Positions 37,122 through 45,527 of a DNA stretch of 62,499 nucleotides are shown piece by piece. Made by a program: the position numbers and the translations under genes. Under the pieces are notes generated by a model. The model saw only the letters and a program-made list of their open reading frames with translations. It was not told the DNA's origin and did no database searches. The stretch is taken from positions 1-62,499 of the forward strand of contig VGZA01000035.1 in the NCBI GenBank assembly GCA_016872775.1, written 5' to 3'. This stretch comes from Planctomycetota bacterium (GTDB lineage Bacteria > Planctomycetota > Planctomycetia > Pirellulales > Pirellulaceae). Each line of letters opens with the position of its first letter. The first letter of the stretch is position 1.

Positions 37122-38822
37122 TCAGTGATTCAAAATAAACTCGTTGCTGTTTAATACCGCCCACCAGATGTCCTGCAGCGCTGCCGCCGCATCCCCGCCT
37201 CGGCGCTGCACCAGCAGATTCGCAGCGTTGAACTCCGACTTGTTAGGCAGACGTCCTAGTCCGGACATAAACATGTAATTGATCTTATCGGGCGGCTTGA
37301 CACTGGAGTCGGCCGCAACGCGGTGCAGAAAACTCCCCTTCTCCAGACTAGTCGCCTTCTTGATCAACTCACCATTAAACATCATCAATGCCTGCGGAAT
37401 CGTGCCGTTGAACGTCGTCGTCTCCGTCCCCTCGTCGTTCCCGAAGGCGATCACGAACTGCCTCAGCCAGTCGTTTTTCGATTTTTCCTGCTCTTCGTAG
37501 CTGCCACGCGTCTTATGCGCTTCCGTCGCCACCAACAACGATTCGTACAACTCTTCGGCGCGCATCTGCCGCAGATAAAAACGAGAGAACTTCGGCGTTT
37601 CACCCAGTTGGGGATCGTCCTTGACGTTGCTTTCCAAAGTGCGACTCGATAATCCATAAGGCTGGCTCAACACGATCCAGCGCATCAACTCTTTCAGATT
37701 GAAACTGTTCGTGCGCAGTTCGGTACCGAGATATTCCAGCAACGCCGGATGCGTGACCGGATTGTGCGTCCCCAGGTCGTCGATCGGCTTGGTAAATCCG
37801 TAGCCCAAGAAATGCGCCCACAAGCGATTCACGACCGCCTTTTCCAAATACGCCGAACGGGTGACCAGGTCGCCCAGCACCTCGCGGCGCCGGACTTCGC
37901 TGACATATCCGCTGCGCGGAATCTCGGTCCCATCCACGAAAACCGGATACGCTGACTTCACAAGGCCGTTGCGTAACTCGTAGTAGATCTCCGCTTCCGC
38001 CGGGTCGGAGCCCTCGCCGGAAAAGTCCTCGTCCACCAATTCCGCGGAATCGATTTCCCGCGATCCCTCGACATAACGCCGCAACGCCCGCGTCTGCCGG
38101 AAGAAGGCGTTCATTTCCCAGAACTTCTGCTGTTTCCAGTCATTGAACGGATGGTTGTGGCATTGCGTGCACTGCACCTGCAAACCGAGAAAAATCTTGG
38201 CCGTTTCGGCGGTGGCCAAAGTCCCTTTTTCCTCGTTGACCTTCATCACCAGAAAATTGACCGCTCCGTTGAAACCGTCCGAACCCGGTGTCGTCGATCC
38301 CGTGGCCGTAATCAACTCGCGAACCATCACGTCATACGGCTTGTTGCGCGCCAGCGAGTCACGCAAGTACTTCTGCAACCCCGAGCGACTCGTCAAACTT
38401 CGCTGCTCATTGCCACCGTTACGCCCGATCAAGATGTTGGTCCATAACGTCGTCCAGTTTCGCGCAAATTCCTCGGTGTATTCGTCGTCGTTCAGAATCC
38501 GATCGACCAGTCGAGCTCTCTTCTGGGGGTCTTTGTCCGCGACAAAATCCCGCATTTCCTTAACCGAGGGAACGCGGCCCAGTACATCCAGAAACAGACG
38601 CCGGCACCACTCCCCGTCCGACGCCATCCCGCTTGGCGCGATCTGATTGTCGACCCAAGACTGGCGGATCTGCTCATTGATGAACTTCACCTGCGGAAGA
38701 CCAAAATCGGCAACAGCCTCCGTGGCTTTCGACGGAGCGGCACCGCACAAATCGTCGGACGCCAGTCCAGCCACCAGCGACAACATCAGCCCCATCGCTT
38801 TGCTTGAGACGATTCGACCCAT
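37122..38822 (-). CDS. Secreted DUF1549/DUF1553 protein with CxxCH
   Basis: A 566-residue exported protein. The ATG at 38822 follows AGAGGAAG and yields the signal MGLMLSLVAGLASDDLCGAA. DUF1549 (about 45-270) contains EWCRRLFLDVLGRVPSVKEM, the block LITATGSTTPGSDGFNGAVN and one heme-type motif, CTQCH, at 218-222. DUF1553 follows from about 330, with YLEKAVVNRLWAHFLGYGFT and a C-terminal LQDIWWAVLNSNEFILNH. Residue for residue it is very close to the C-terminal two thirds of the sigma-linked fusion at 32782-35094, including the identical ends, so the two arose by duplication. It forms an operon with the downstream DUF1501 gene. Confidence 0.93.
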   Translation of the reverse strand: MGRIVSSKAMGLMLSLVAGLASDDLCGAAPSKATEAVADFGLPQVKFINEQIRQSWVDNQIAPSGMASDGEWCRRLFLDVLGRVPSVKEMRDFVADKDPQKRARLVDRILNDDEYTEEFARNWTTLWTNILIGRNGGNEQRSLTSRSGLQKYLRDSLARNKPYDVMVRELITATGSTTPGSDGFNGAVNFLVMKVNEEKGTLATAETAKIFLGLQVQCTQCHNHPFNDWKQQKFWEMNAFFRQTRALRRYVEGSREIDSAELVDEDFSGEGSDPAEAEIYYELRNGLVKSAYPVFVDGTEIPRSGYVSEVRRREVLGDLVTRSAYLEKAVVNRLWAHFLGYGFTKPIDDLGTHNPVTHPALLEYLGTELRTNSFNLKELMRWIVLSQPYGLSSRTLESNVKDDPQLGETPKFSRFYLRQMRAEELYESLLVATEAHKTRGSYEEQEKSKNDWLRQFVIAFGNDEGTETTTFNGTIPQALMMFNGELIKKATSLEKGSFLHRVAADSSVKPPDKINYMFMSGLGRLPNKSEFNAANLLVQRRGGDAAAALQDIWWAVLNSNEFILNH

Positions 38823-39477
38823 GGCTTCCTCTTGCTTTCTCCGCGGAGTGCACCGAAGTCCCGCTGCGCACGCCCCTGGTGTGTATGCTGTCCGCGAGCC
38901 TTCTGCCGTTTGGTTCCGCCGCGCCAAACCCCATACGATCGCGCGCTAAAACCACTCCACGAGGAGATTGTCTAGGAAAAACGATCAGTAACCGGCGAAG
39001 TACTCGCAAAATTGTTCCGGATTTGTTGAAATCAACGAAGTCCGGAATTCTCTATATTTGATGCTGGCGGCCCGAGTGCAGCAATCTTTTTTTCTCGCCT
39101 TCCTCAGCGAAGTCGGTTTCACCAGCCATTTAACGGTGTTCGAACTGTATTGTTCTGCAACATCTGTTGCGAAATGCTGCGGCAAAAAAGAAAGCGGGTG
39201 AGTTGCCAAGGTTGTTCCGAGCCTCGACAACTCACCCGCTTCTTTTGACGAACGGGAGTTCGTCAACAAGTTCCTTGAATCGAATCCGGTTAGTCGGCTA
39301 TCATAACCCTTGCCGTGGTAATGGCTTCCGACCAACGTTCGCCTCGCCTCTCCTCCTCCGGCCCGCAAAAATCCTCGGTTCCGGCCTTGCTCCTGTTCCA
39401 GCCTGTCGCTCTTGCCAGCGGCCTGCTGAGTTCACCTTGCCGCACTTACGTTTAGCAAAGGCCGTGCCGATTCGGAT
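38823..39477. other. Gene-free region with one terminator
   Basis: About 650 bp between the DUF1549 gene start and the small membrane protein. It should contain the promoter of the DUF1549/DUF1501 operon. Apart from the terminator at 39181-39241 and an imperfect inverted repeat near 39015-39045 (arms beginning CCGGA and ending TCCGG), I see no gene or RNA. Confidence 0.5.
39181..39241 (-). terminator. Intrinsic terminator of the small membrane protein gene
   Basis: A perfect 14-bp stem (39192-39205 with 39228-39241) encloses a 22-nt loop. On the minus strand it is followed by TTTCTTTTTT, and on the plus strand by a shorter TCTTTT, so it could act in both directions. It ends the transcript of the gene at 39478-39705. 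Confidence 0.85.
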
Positions 39478-39705
39478 TCAGGGCCGTCGAAACCGGTCAA
39501 AAAGGCGGAGGCCAATGTTCACGACAATCAGCACAAAGGCGGGAGCGACGACGATGAACAAGAAAAACACCAGCGGCGACCTTGCACCGACCCGAATTGA
39601 ACGCGCCAGGTACGAGCCTCCGGCTGACATGACGCAGACAATCAGCACAACCAGAAACATCGTTTTCATCGTAAACCGGGGTTGCCAGGAACCTCGGTCG
39701 GGCAT
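39478..39705 (-). CDS. Small two-helix membrane protein
   Basis: A 75-residue protein with two hydrophobic helices, MKTMFLVVLIVCVMSAGG and PLVFFLFIVVAPAFVLIVVN, joined by a basic loop and ended by RLFDRFRRP. The opening PRFTMKTMFLVVL resembles the RFxL/M-R/K-x-L/M-F-L start of many small planctomycete membrane proteins. The ATG at 39705 is preceded by AAGGAG at a longer than usual spacing. A good terminator lies downstream. Function unknown. Confidence 0.72.
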   Translation of the reverse strand: MPDRGSWQPRFTMKTMFLVVLIVCVMSAGGSYLARSIRVGARSPLVFFLFIVVAPAFVLIVVNIGLRLFDRFRRP

Positions 39706-40362
39706 CGGGGGATACTCCTTGTTGGAGGTGGTAGAGTCTTCGCGCCAACTCAGCCCACAACCTAGGACATTTTCCGGGATTCCGCAAATCGCGCTCCGGC
39801 GTAGTAACCCTACGTGAGCTAGAGTCTCTATGAGGCGTGTATTGGGGAGCCTGGAGTCGGGAAATGGATGTAGAACGTCGCAAGAGCCAGCGAGTTGCCT
39901 CTATGAAGGATTCGTGCCGGCGACCGTTCGCGTCGGCCGCCGAAGGCTGGATTGCCGGCGCTTGAACGAATCGGCCCTAGGGCTTTTGCTTCACGACGCA
40001 TCGTGACCCCGCACTGCAACTCACCCCAGTACAGCATTTCCGGATGCTCGTGATTCTCGACGAAACCTCGCGAATCCTCAAAATGCACTTCCAAGATAAC
40101 GATTCCAAGGAATCGGAGCAGACGCAGCGGGAGCGGACACGAGAGATTCGCGAGCAGGCCGAGCTGCGGATCGCGCAACGTCTGGGCGAAGCGCAACAGC
40201 AATGCTGGCTTCAACTTCGTGGGCGAGCGGAATAATACCAGTCGCTCCGTGTTTGCCAATTCTTACAGTTTTTGCAATTCGGTAGCCGATCAGGGTGGTA
40301 GGAGATGTAGCACCTTTTCCCAAAACCCTGCCTGTCGGACCCTGTCATAGGAAGACCCTGTC
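39706..40362. other. Gene-free region
   Basis: About 650 bp with no convincing gene; the open frames on both strands lack family features, and the longest begins with TTG. Near its right edge an 11-bp direct repeat, GACCCTGTCAT, occurs at 40338-40348 and again at 40354-40364, where it runs into the start codon of the lipoprotein gene. Confidence 0.45.
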
Positions 40363-40611
40363 ATGAAGCGCTTGTTGCTGGCGGTCGCCGCCGTCGTTGT
40401 CGTTTTTGCCAACGGTTGCCATCACCACAACCTGGCTCGAAATTCTTCCGGTTGCCGGAGTTGCGGTCGAGGAGGCGCGATGGCCGGGATGCGGGAGATT
40501 CCCGACAACGGGCAGGAAGGTCCGGCGATGGCTTCGGTGGCCTATCCCTATTACACGCTGCACGGACCGCGGGATTTCTTGCAGAACAATCCGCCAACCC
40601 TTGGTCACTAA
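40363..40611 (+). CDS. Small lipoprotein
   Basis: An 82-residue protein with a typical lipoprotein signal: MKRLLLAVAAVVVVFANGCH, with the lipobox ANGC placing the lipidated Cys at residue 19. The mature part is His/Gly/Cys-rich at first (HHHN; GCRSCGRGG), then Pro/Tyr-rich (VAYPYYTLHGPRDF). The size and the final tyrosine/proline segment (YYTLHGPRDFL) are like small planctomycete lipoproteins. The ATG at 40363 lies inside the second copy of an 11-bp direct repeat. The neighbouring phospholipid operon is convergent. Function unknown. Confidence 0.75.
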   Translation: MKRLLLAVAAVVVVFANGCHHHNLARNSSGCRSCGRGGAMAGMREIPDNGQEGPAMASVAYPYYTLHGPRDFLQNNPPTLGH

Positions 40612-40650
40612 GCGCATCGCTGAGCACACGACGCCGCGGACCGGAAACCG

Positions 40651-41532
40651 TTAATCGCGATCGGTGGGTAACTGTGGTTCGGCGGTCGTTACCGTGGAAC
40701 CCCGAGAAAACCGCCAGGCGCGACTGCCCAGCAGCTGCATCGGTGCCGCCAGCACGTAATACGAGAAGATCAGCGGTATTGCCAGTTCGTGGACCGCGAA
40801 AATCGCGACCAGGGCGAAGATCAGTTTGACCAGGTGCTGGAAACTGCGTCGCCCCTTGAAAAGCTGATTGAACAGGTGCGGGTAGCGTACTCGCGACACC
40901 ATCAGGCAAGCGACCAGAAACGTCACGACCGGCAGTGCGTAGGCTGTAAAGAGGGTCAACCACAGGCCGAATTGTTGTGCGCGATCGGATAGGTTAGGTT
41001 CGGTCCACCGGCCCAGATTCGGCACAATGACGACCAGGGAGGCGACCATTCCGGCCGCCGCCGGTGAGGGCAGCCCGGCAAAAAAATCCGATTCGGTATC
41101 GGGGTTCGCCTTGTTGACGTTGAATCGGGCGAGTCGCAACACGGCGCAAAGCATGTACAGTACGGCGATTACCCAGAGCAGGCGTGCCGGCAACACCTGC
41201 GAGGACTTCAACATCAGGAACGCTGGTGCGACGCCAAAACTGATCGCATCGCACAGGCTGTCAAGCTGCGCGCCGAAATTGCTGGTCTGCTTTGACAGCC
41301 GGGCAATCGGGCCATCCAGCGCGTCAAACACCATCGCGCCAAAGACCAGCAGTGACGCGATGTACATGAAATTGTCGTCCGCCGGATCGGGGCCTAGCTT
41401 GGCCGCGTAGGTTATCGCGCCAAATCCACAAACGGCATTCCCCAATGTGAGCAACGTAGGGACGACGGCGAAGACCCGTTTTCGTCGAGGCGAACCGAGC
41501 GTGGGCGGGCGATGCGATCCAGCAGCATTCAT
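40651..41532 (-). CDS. pssA: CDP-diacylglycerol-serine O-phosphatidyltransferase
   Basis: PssA makes phosphatidylserine from CDP-diacylglycerol and serine in the inner membrane. The CDP-alcohol phosphatidyltransferase motif DGx2ARx8Gx3Dx3D is complete, beginning DALDGPIARL at about residue 70. About seven to eight hydrophobic segments follow. The 293-residue length fits the Bacillus-type, membrane-integral PssA. Its start overlaps the end of psd by four bases (ATGA), so psd and pssA are translationally coupled. It is the last gene of a three-gene operon that would take CDP-diacylglycerol to phosphatidylserine, then phosphatidylethanolamine, and perhaps to methylated lipids. Confidence 0.93.
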   Translation of the reverse strand: MNAAGSHRPPTLGSPRRKRVFAVVPTLLTLGNAVCGFGAITYAAKLGPDPADDNFMYIASLLVFGAMVFDALDGPIARLSKQTSNFGAQLDSLCDAISFGVAPAFLMLKSSQVLPARLLWVIAVLYMLCAVLRLARFNVNKANPDTESDFFAGLPSPAAAGMVASLVVIVPNLGRWTEPNLSDRAQQFGLWLTLFTAYALPVVTFLVACLMVSRVRYPHLFNQLFKGRRSFQHLVKLIFALVAIFAVHELAIPLIFSYYVLAAPMQLLGSRAWRFSRGSTVTTAEPQLPTDRD

Positions 41533-42530
41533 TCCATCGACTCCCTCGACAGTGCACGATCCGTCGTCGCAGGTCGATATTGAGCAACCACGGTGGTACC
41601 GGCCTTGACCTTCTCACCGATCCGGACCCGAACGGTCAACGTCGCGTCGCGGGGTATGACCAGCTCCGTGCGCGAACCGAGTTTAATCATGCCGAATTGG
41701 GCACCGCGATCCAAATCGTTGCCCGGCGCTGCCCAGCAAACGATGCGACGAGCGATCGCGCCGGCAATCTGACGGACAATCATCCGCCGGTAAGGGGCCT
41801 GGTTTTCCTGCAGGCGCAAGGCCAGCTGTTCGTTTTCTCGCGCTGATATCGCGCGCAAGGCATTCAGGAATTTGCCGGGCCGGTATCGGATGCCGATCAC
41901 ACGCGCGGAACAGGGCATCCGGTTGATATGCACATTGAACACACTCAGAAAGATCCCAATCGCCAGGGCCGGTCCGCCCACGAAGTCGTCATACTCAAGT
42001 TCCTCGAGCGCGACCACGGTCCCATCCGCCGGTGAAACCAGCAGGCCAGGTTCCTGCGGAATCTTGCGCCGCGGATTGCGGAAGAACCAGATGATTTCCG
42101 CCAGAACCAGCAGCGGAACGATCGCCGGGGGCCAGTAGAACCAGCCCAAGATTGCCGCGGCCGCAGCGCATCCGGCCGCGAGGATCAGCAGTTCCGCGAG
42201 ACCAACGCGTGCGAACGGCAACGTGTCGCGCCAGCGGAACGGATCATGTTCCGGTGGCCAATGGCAGGTCGTCAAGTTCCGGTGATACTTAAGATCGCGT
42301 GGATCGAGCACCTCGTGCGGGCAGCCCGCCGGGTCGCCCTGGCGCAGGGCCTGCATCCGCGCCACATAACCCGCGCGAAATGTCTTCAGATAGAATCGCC
42401 GCCAGCGTCCCCAGGCCAGTTCCAGCCGCATGCAGACGCCGCCCCCGGGCTGAATCGAACGGATCGCTCGATCAAGCGGTTCTACTGCCAACCGCGCTCG
42501 ATCACCCGCGGCCCCGTCGATTTCACTCAT
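41529..42530 (-). CDS. psd: Phosphatidylserine decarboxylase proenzyme
   Basis: Psd converts phosphatidylserine to phosphatidylethanolamine. It is made as a proenzyme that cleaves itself at Gly-Ser to form a pyruvoyl group; here the LGSRTEL site is near residue 282. Other marks are VSPADGTVVALEE and FLSVFNVHINRMP with the catalytic His. Two helices (AELLILAAGCAAAAAILG; PPAIVPLLVLAEIIWFF) anchor it. The first about 100 residues form an extra soluble N-terminal segment not found in short, type II decarboxylases; it contains RRFYLKTFRAGYVARMQ. It starts 11 bp after the methyltransferase and overlaps pssA. Confidence 0.92.
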   Translation of the reverse strand: MSEIDGAAGDRARLAVEPLDRAIRSIQPGGGVCMRLELAWGRWRRFYLKTFRAGYVARMQALRQGDPAGCPHEVLDPRDLKYHRNLTTCHWPPEHDPFRWRDTLPFARVGLAELLILAAGCAAAAAILGWFYWPPAIVPLLVLAEIIWFFRNPRRKIPQEPGLLVSPADGTVVALEELEYDDFVGGPALAIGIFLSVFNVHINRMPCSARVIGIRYRPGKFLNALRAISARENEQLALRLQENQAPYRRMIVRQIAGAIARRIVCWAAPGNDLDRGAQFGMIKLGSRTELVIPRDATLTVRVRIGEKVKAGTTVVAQYRPATTDRALSRESME

Positions 42531-42541
42531 TCCAACCTGCC

Positions 42542-43315
42542 CTATCGATGGGCCTCGCCACGACGCGCGTGATGCGATTCCGAGTGTGGCGCACCAGGTC
42601 GCAGTGGCGGGTAGTGCTGCCCGGCGCGAATCGTACGCGCTGTCGGCTCGCCGTCACTCTCAAGTTTGTTCGAGCTTTCCACGCGCAAATGATGCACCAT
42701 CGCCGGCGGAAAGTTGATCCAAGCCGTGTCGCATTGGAATTCGTAACGGGAAAGATATCGTTCGATAACCACCCCGACGCCTCCCAACCGGCGACGTTCG
42801 TCGCGATTGGCCAATAACGACTTGAAACGGCGGATCCAGAGGTATTCGAAGAAACTCAACGTTCCGCCTGGACGCAGCAGCTTGGACATGTGTCTCAGGA
42901 TTTCCTTCACCAATGAAATCGGGAAATTATTGAACGGCACGCCGCAGATGATGTAGTCGTATTTGGTGTCGGTCGAAACTTCCTGTACCGCGCGGTGCAA
43001 CACTTCGCACTGATCCGCCACGCGCTGAAAGTCTGGTTCGGTCGCAAACCGATGCCGCAATGTACTGACAAAGCGGTCGTTAAGTTCCACCAGGTCGAAC
43101 CAATCGCCTGGCCGAATCTGTTTGACGATTTCTTTGGATACGGCGCCGGTGCCGGAACCGACCTCCAGGACCCGAACCGGAACCTGATGGCAACTCAACG
43201 GCTTCACCACCGCGCGGGCCAGCACGCGGCCACTCGGCGCGATCGCTCCGGTCGTATGGAACGTCTGGCGGAACTCCCGGAAAAACGTGCGGTATTCGGA
43301 AATCGCTTTTTTCAT
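42542..43315 (-). CDS. PmtA-like phospholipid methyltransferase (SAM-dependent)
   Basis: A 257-residue class I SAM-dependent methyltransferase. The start FFREFRQTFHTTGAIAPSGR resembles the amphipathic N-terminus and the TGAxxPSS(R) signature of rhizobial phospholipid N-methyltransferases (PmtA) and of rRNA-dimethylase-like enzymes. The SAM-binding motif is LEVGSGTGAVSKEI at about 50-63, and YDYIICGVPFNNFP follows. Its place directly upstream of psd and pssA favours phosphatidylethanolamine as the substrate, giving mono- or dimethyl-PE or phosphatidylcholine. The ATG at 43315 was chosen over a longer reading. The number of methyl groups added cannot be read. Confidence 0.75.
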   Translation of the reverse strand: MKKAISEYRTFFREFRQTFHTTGAIAPSGRVLARAVVKPLSCHQVPVRVLEVGSGTGAVSKEIVKQIRPGDWFDLVELNDRFVSTLRHRFATEPDFQRVADQCEVLHRAVQEVSTDTKYDYIICGVPFNNFPISLVKEILRHMSKLLRPGGTLSFFEYLWIRRFKSLLANRDERRRLGGVGVVIERYLSRYEFQCDTAWINFPPAMVHHLRVESSNKLESDGEPTARTIRAGQHYPPLRPGAPHSESHHARRGEAHR

Positions 43316-43378
43316 ATGCAGTGTAGTTTTAGACGTCGGATTCGAGCAGAAAAAGGGGGCCAAGCCGATCGGCTTTGT

Positions 43379-45448
43379 TCAATCCTGTAATTTCCAAGCC
43401 TCATCGAAAAACCCGGCGCTGGCGACCCGACCGGGCCAGACGCTGCCGGGAGGTTCGCGCAGATCGATCACGGCCCAGTCAGGCAGCATGGGCACTTGGC
43501 GCGCGTTATTAAGGTGGGCAAACTCGCGAAACGTAAACCCGCTGTTCAACACGACATAACGCCCCTGGTTCAGTGGATTGGGGTGGATCATGATCAGCCC
43601 ATGGTGCTCCCCGTCGAACCGCTGCGCCCCAGCGGCAATTTGCTTACCCGCCCAGGTGATCGGAAGTTGCGGCTGGATCCGCCCCAACAGAGAATTCGAG
43701 GAGGGATCCCCCCAGAGAATCAGGTGAGATTCAGCGATTTCCGCGTCCGTGACCTCACGATCGTCTCGAATCCGCACAGCGCCACGAAAATGCCGCCGCC
43801 ATTGCTCGATCGCACGCTCCATCTCCGCGCACGCCCATGCATGAGCCTGCCCTTGCCCTGGCTGACCCGTGGGCCGCACGAACAAAAACGAGTCCATAAA
43901 CGCGTCGTCGATCGGCCCCTGCAGATCGTGGCGCTTTCGTAAACGATCGGGGAGTCGACCAATTCGCCAGGATTCGCCATCCCTCGCCAGCGAGCAACTC
44001 CAGGAGCCGTCACTCGACGGACGATCCGCGGTTAGCTGCTGCCCGTCGACGATTATCGTCACGGGCTGCTGCAGGGCGAATGGGGCGTGTCCCGCCGCAA
44101 AATTGACCGTCAGCGCCGTGACATTGTCCGTCTGCAATCGCAGCTGTTTCGCGCCTGTCGCTTCGATCTCGGCCGTGACACGGGCCTTGGTCCAATGTTC
44201 GATCAGTCCGTCAATTGTCAGCCAGTGCATGCGGTTGTACTTCAGCGTATAGGTGACAAAGTCGATACGCGACGGGAAGCGGTTGCGGCCGGTCTCGGAA
44301 AGACTTGCCAGGCGCCGTTCGACCTCGAGGCGAGCGCCCTGGCTGTAGCTGTGCCCGGTATTGACGCCGATCACATGCCGCAGTTCGATCCCCTCCTGGC
44401 GCAATGCCTCGGCCATGATATCCGCCGCCTGTTTCTGAATATCCTGGTCTCCGCTATAGGCGATTGTCGGGCAGTGCTTGAGGTTGAGCGCCCAATCGGT
44501 GCAGTCGTACCAATGCCAGAGTCGTTTTTCGAAGGGAGTCGGATCGAGCGTCTGCTTCTGGAAGGAACGCAGGAACTCGGGCGTCTCGGAAAACCCGGCT
44601 CCGGGGTTCGCTGCGAACCAGCGGTCGGAGTAATGAACGGCAAACTGCCAGGCGGCGGCGCCCCCCATCGAGAAACCACGCGCAGAGATCCGATCGTCGT
44701 CGACGCGATACCGTTCACGGACCGAGTCGAGCGCCTCCAGGACATCGACTTCCCCGGCGAACTTGAAGGCGTTATTGTAGCGCCCATACGGGTGCAACAC
44801 GATCGTATCGGGTGGCGCGAACGTCCCGACGTTCGCGGACCGATCTCGGATGAAATTGTTTTCGCTCAAGGTCTCGCCGCGCCCATGGAACCACAAGTCA
44901 AGGCGAAATCGGCCGGGCCCCCGATCGGTGTAGCTGGCCGGAACCACTAAACCGTACGGCTGCACCGAACCATCGATGCGCGATCGATACCCGCGTACCA
45001 CCAACCCCGTGGCGCTGGCCCAAGGCGATTTTCCCTCCGCCAGTTGCTCGGCGCGCTCCCGCCCCACGCGCAGGAGTTTGACACCTTCGTCAATTTCCTG
45101 CGGCGTAAAGAACTCCTGGTAATGCAGCGCATCGTCGACCGCTTTGTAATAGATCTCGATGTCGGGCAGCAACCTGACAATGGCCGGCGCGTCCCGCGGG
45201 ATTCGCTCCATCGCCTGCCGCAATGCACTCAGTCCCGCCTCCAATTGCTGCCGCTGTTCCGCGGAAGGTTCCACTCCCGGCTTGGGCAATCGCCGAACAT
45301 TTGCCGGATCATTGTCGCCGGCGCCATCCGCAAGGAGTAACGGCGCTGCACCGAGCCAGACCAGCGTAACAAGACAGCCGACCATCGCTCGCGTCGCGGA
45401 ACCGATGCGCCGACAGCAACGACAAAGGACCTTATCCGAGTTTCCCAC
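43379..45448 (-). CDS. Secreted alpha/beta hydrolase (prolyl-oligopeptidase-like)
   Basis: A 689-residue exported hydrolase. The GTG start at 45448 follows GGAG, and the signal helix is MVGCLVTLVWLGAAPLLLAD (residues about 22-41). An N-terminal helical segment to about residue 130 precedes the catalytic domain, which begins GLVVPASYTDRGPGRFRLDL. The nucleophile elbow is GFSMGGAAAWQFA, the acid lies near YSGDQDIQKQAADIM, and the likely catalytic His is in GVNTGHSYSQG. The C-terminal about 300 residues form a second domain with FVTYTLKYNRMHWLTIDGLI, typical of large planctomycete peptidase-like hydrolases. The natural substrate is unknown. It lies upstream of the phospholipid operon on the same strand. 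Confidence 0.85.
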   Translation of the reverse strand: MGNSDKVLCRCCRRIGSATRAMVGCLVTLVWLGAAPLLLADGAGDNDPANVRRLPKPGVEPSAEQRQQLEAGLSALRQAMERIPRDAPAIVRLLPDIEIYYKAVDDALHYQEFFTPQEIDEGVKLLRVGRERAEQLAEGKSPWASATGLVVRGYRSRIDGSVQPYGLVVPASYTDRGPGRFRLDLWFHGRGETLSENNFIRDRSANVGTFAPPDTIVLHPYGRYNNAFKFAGEVDVLEALDSVRERYRVDDDRISARGFSMGGAAAWQFAVHYSDRWFAANPGAGFSETPEFLRSFQKQTLDPTPFEKRLWHWYDCTDWALNLKHCPTIAYSGDQDIQKQAADIMAEALRQEGIELRHVIGVNTGHSYSQGARLEVERRLASLSETGRNRFPSRIDFVTYTLKYNRMHWLTIDGLIEHWTKARVTAEIEATGAKQLRLQTDNVTALTVNFAAGHAPFALQQPVTIIVDGQQLTADRPSSDGSWSCSLARDGESWRIGRLPDRLRKRHDLQGPIDDAFMDSFLFVRPTGQPGQGQAHAWACAEMERAIEQWRRHFRGAVRIRDDREVTDAEIAESHLILWGDPSSNSLLGRIQPQLPITWAGKQIAAGAQRFDGEHHGLIMIHPNPLNQGRYVVLNSGFTFREFAHLNNARQVPMLPDWAVIDLREPPGSVWPGRVASAGFFDEAWKLQD

Positions 45449-45527
45449 GTGAACGACTCCACCTTGGTCGGATCGACTTCAGCCTATTTTGCAATTTCCC
45501 TTGGCACGGTCTCACGACGTCTTGCGA

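Noticed and set aside
39828-40259. Possible 143-residue ORF on the minus strand in the gene-poor stretch
   Set aside because: It begins with TTG, has no ribosome site, and the protein lacks any family-like pattern. An overlapping plus-strand frame (40044-40235) is equally unconvincing.
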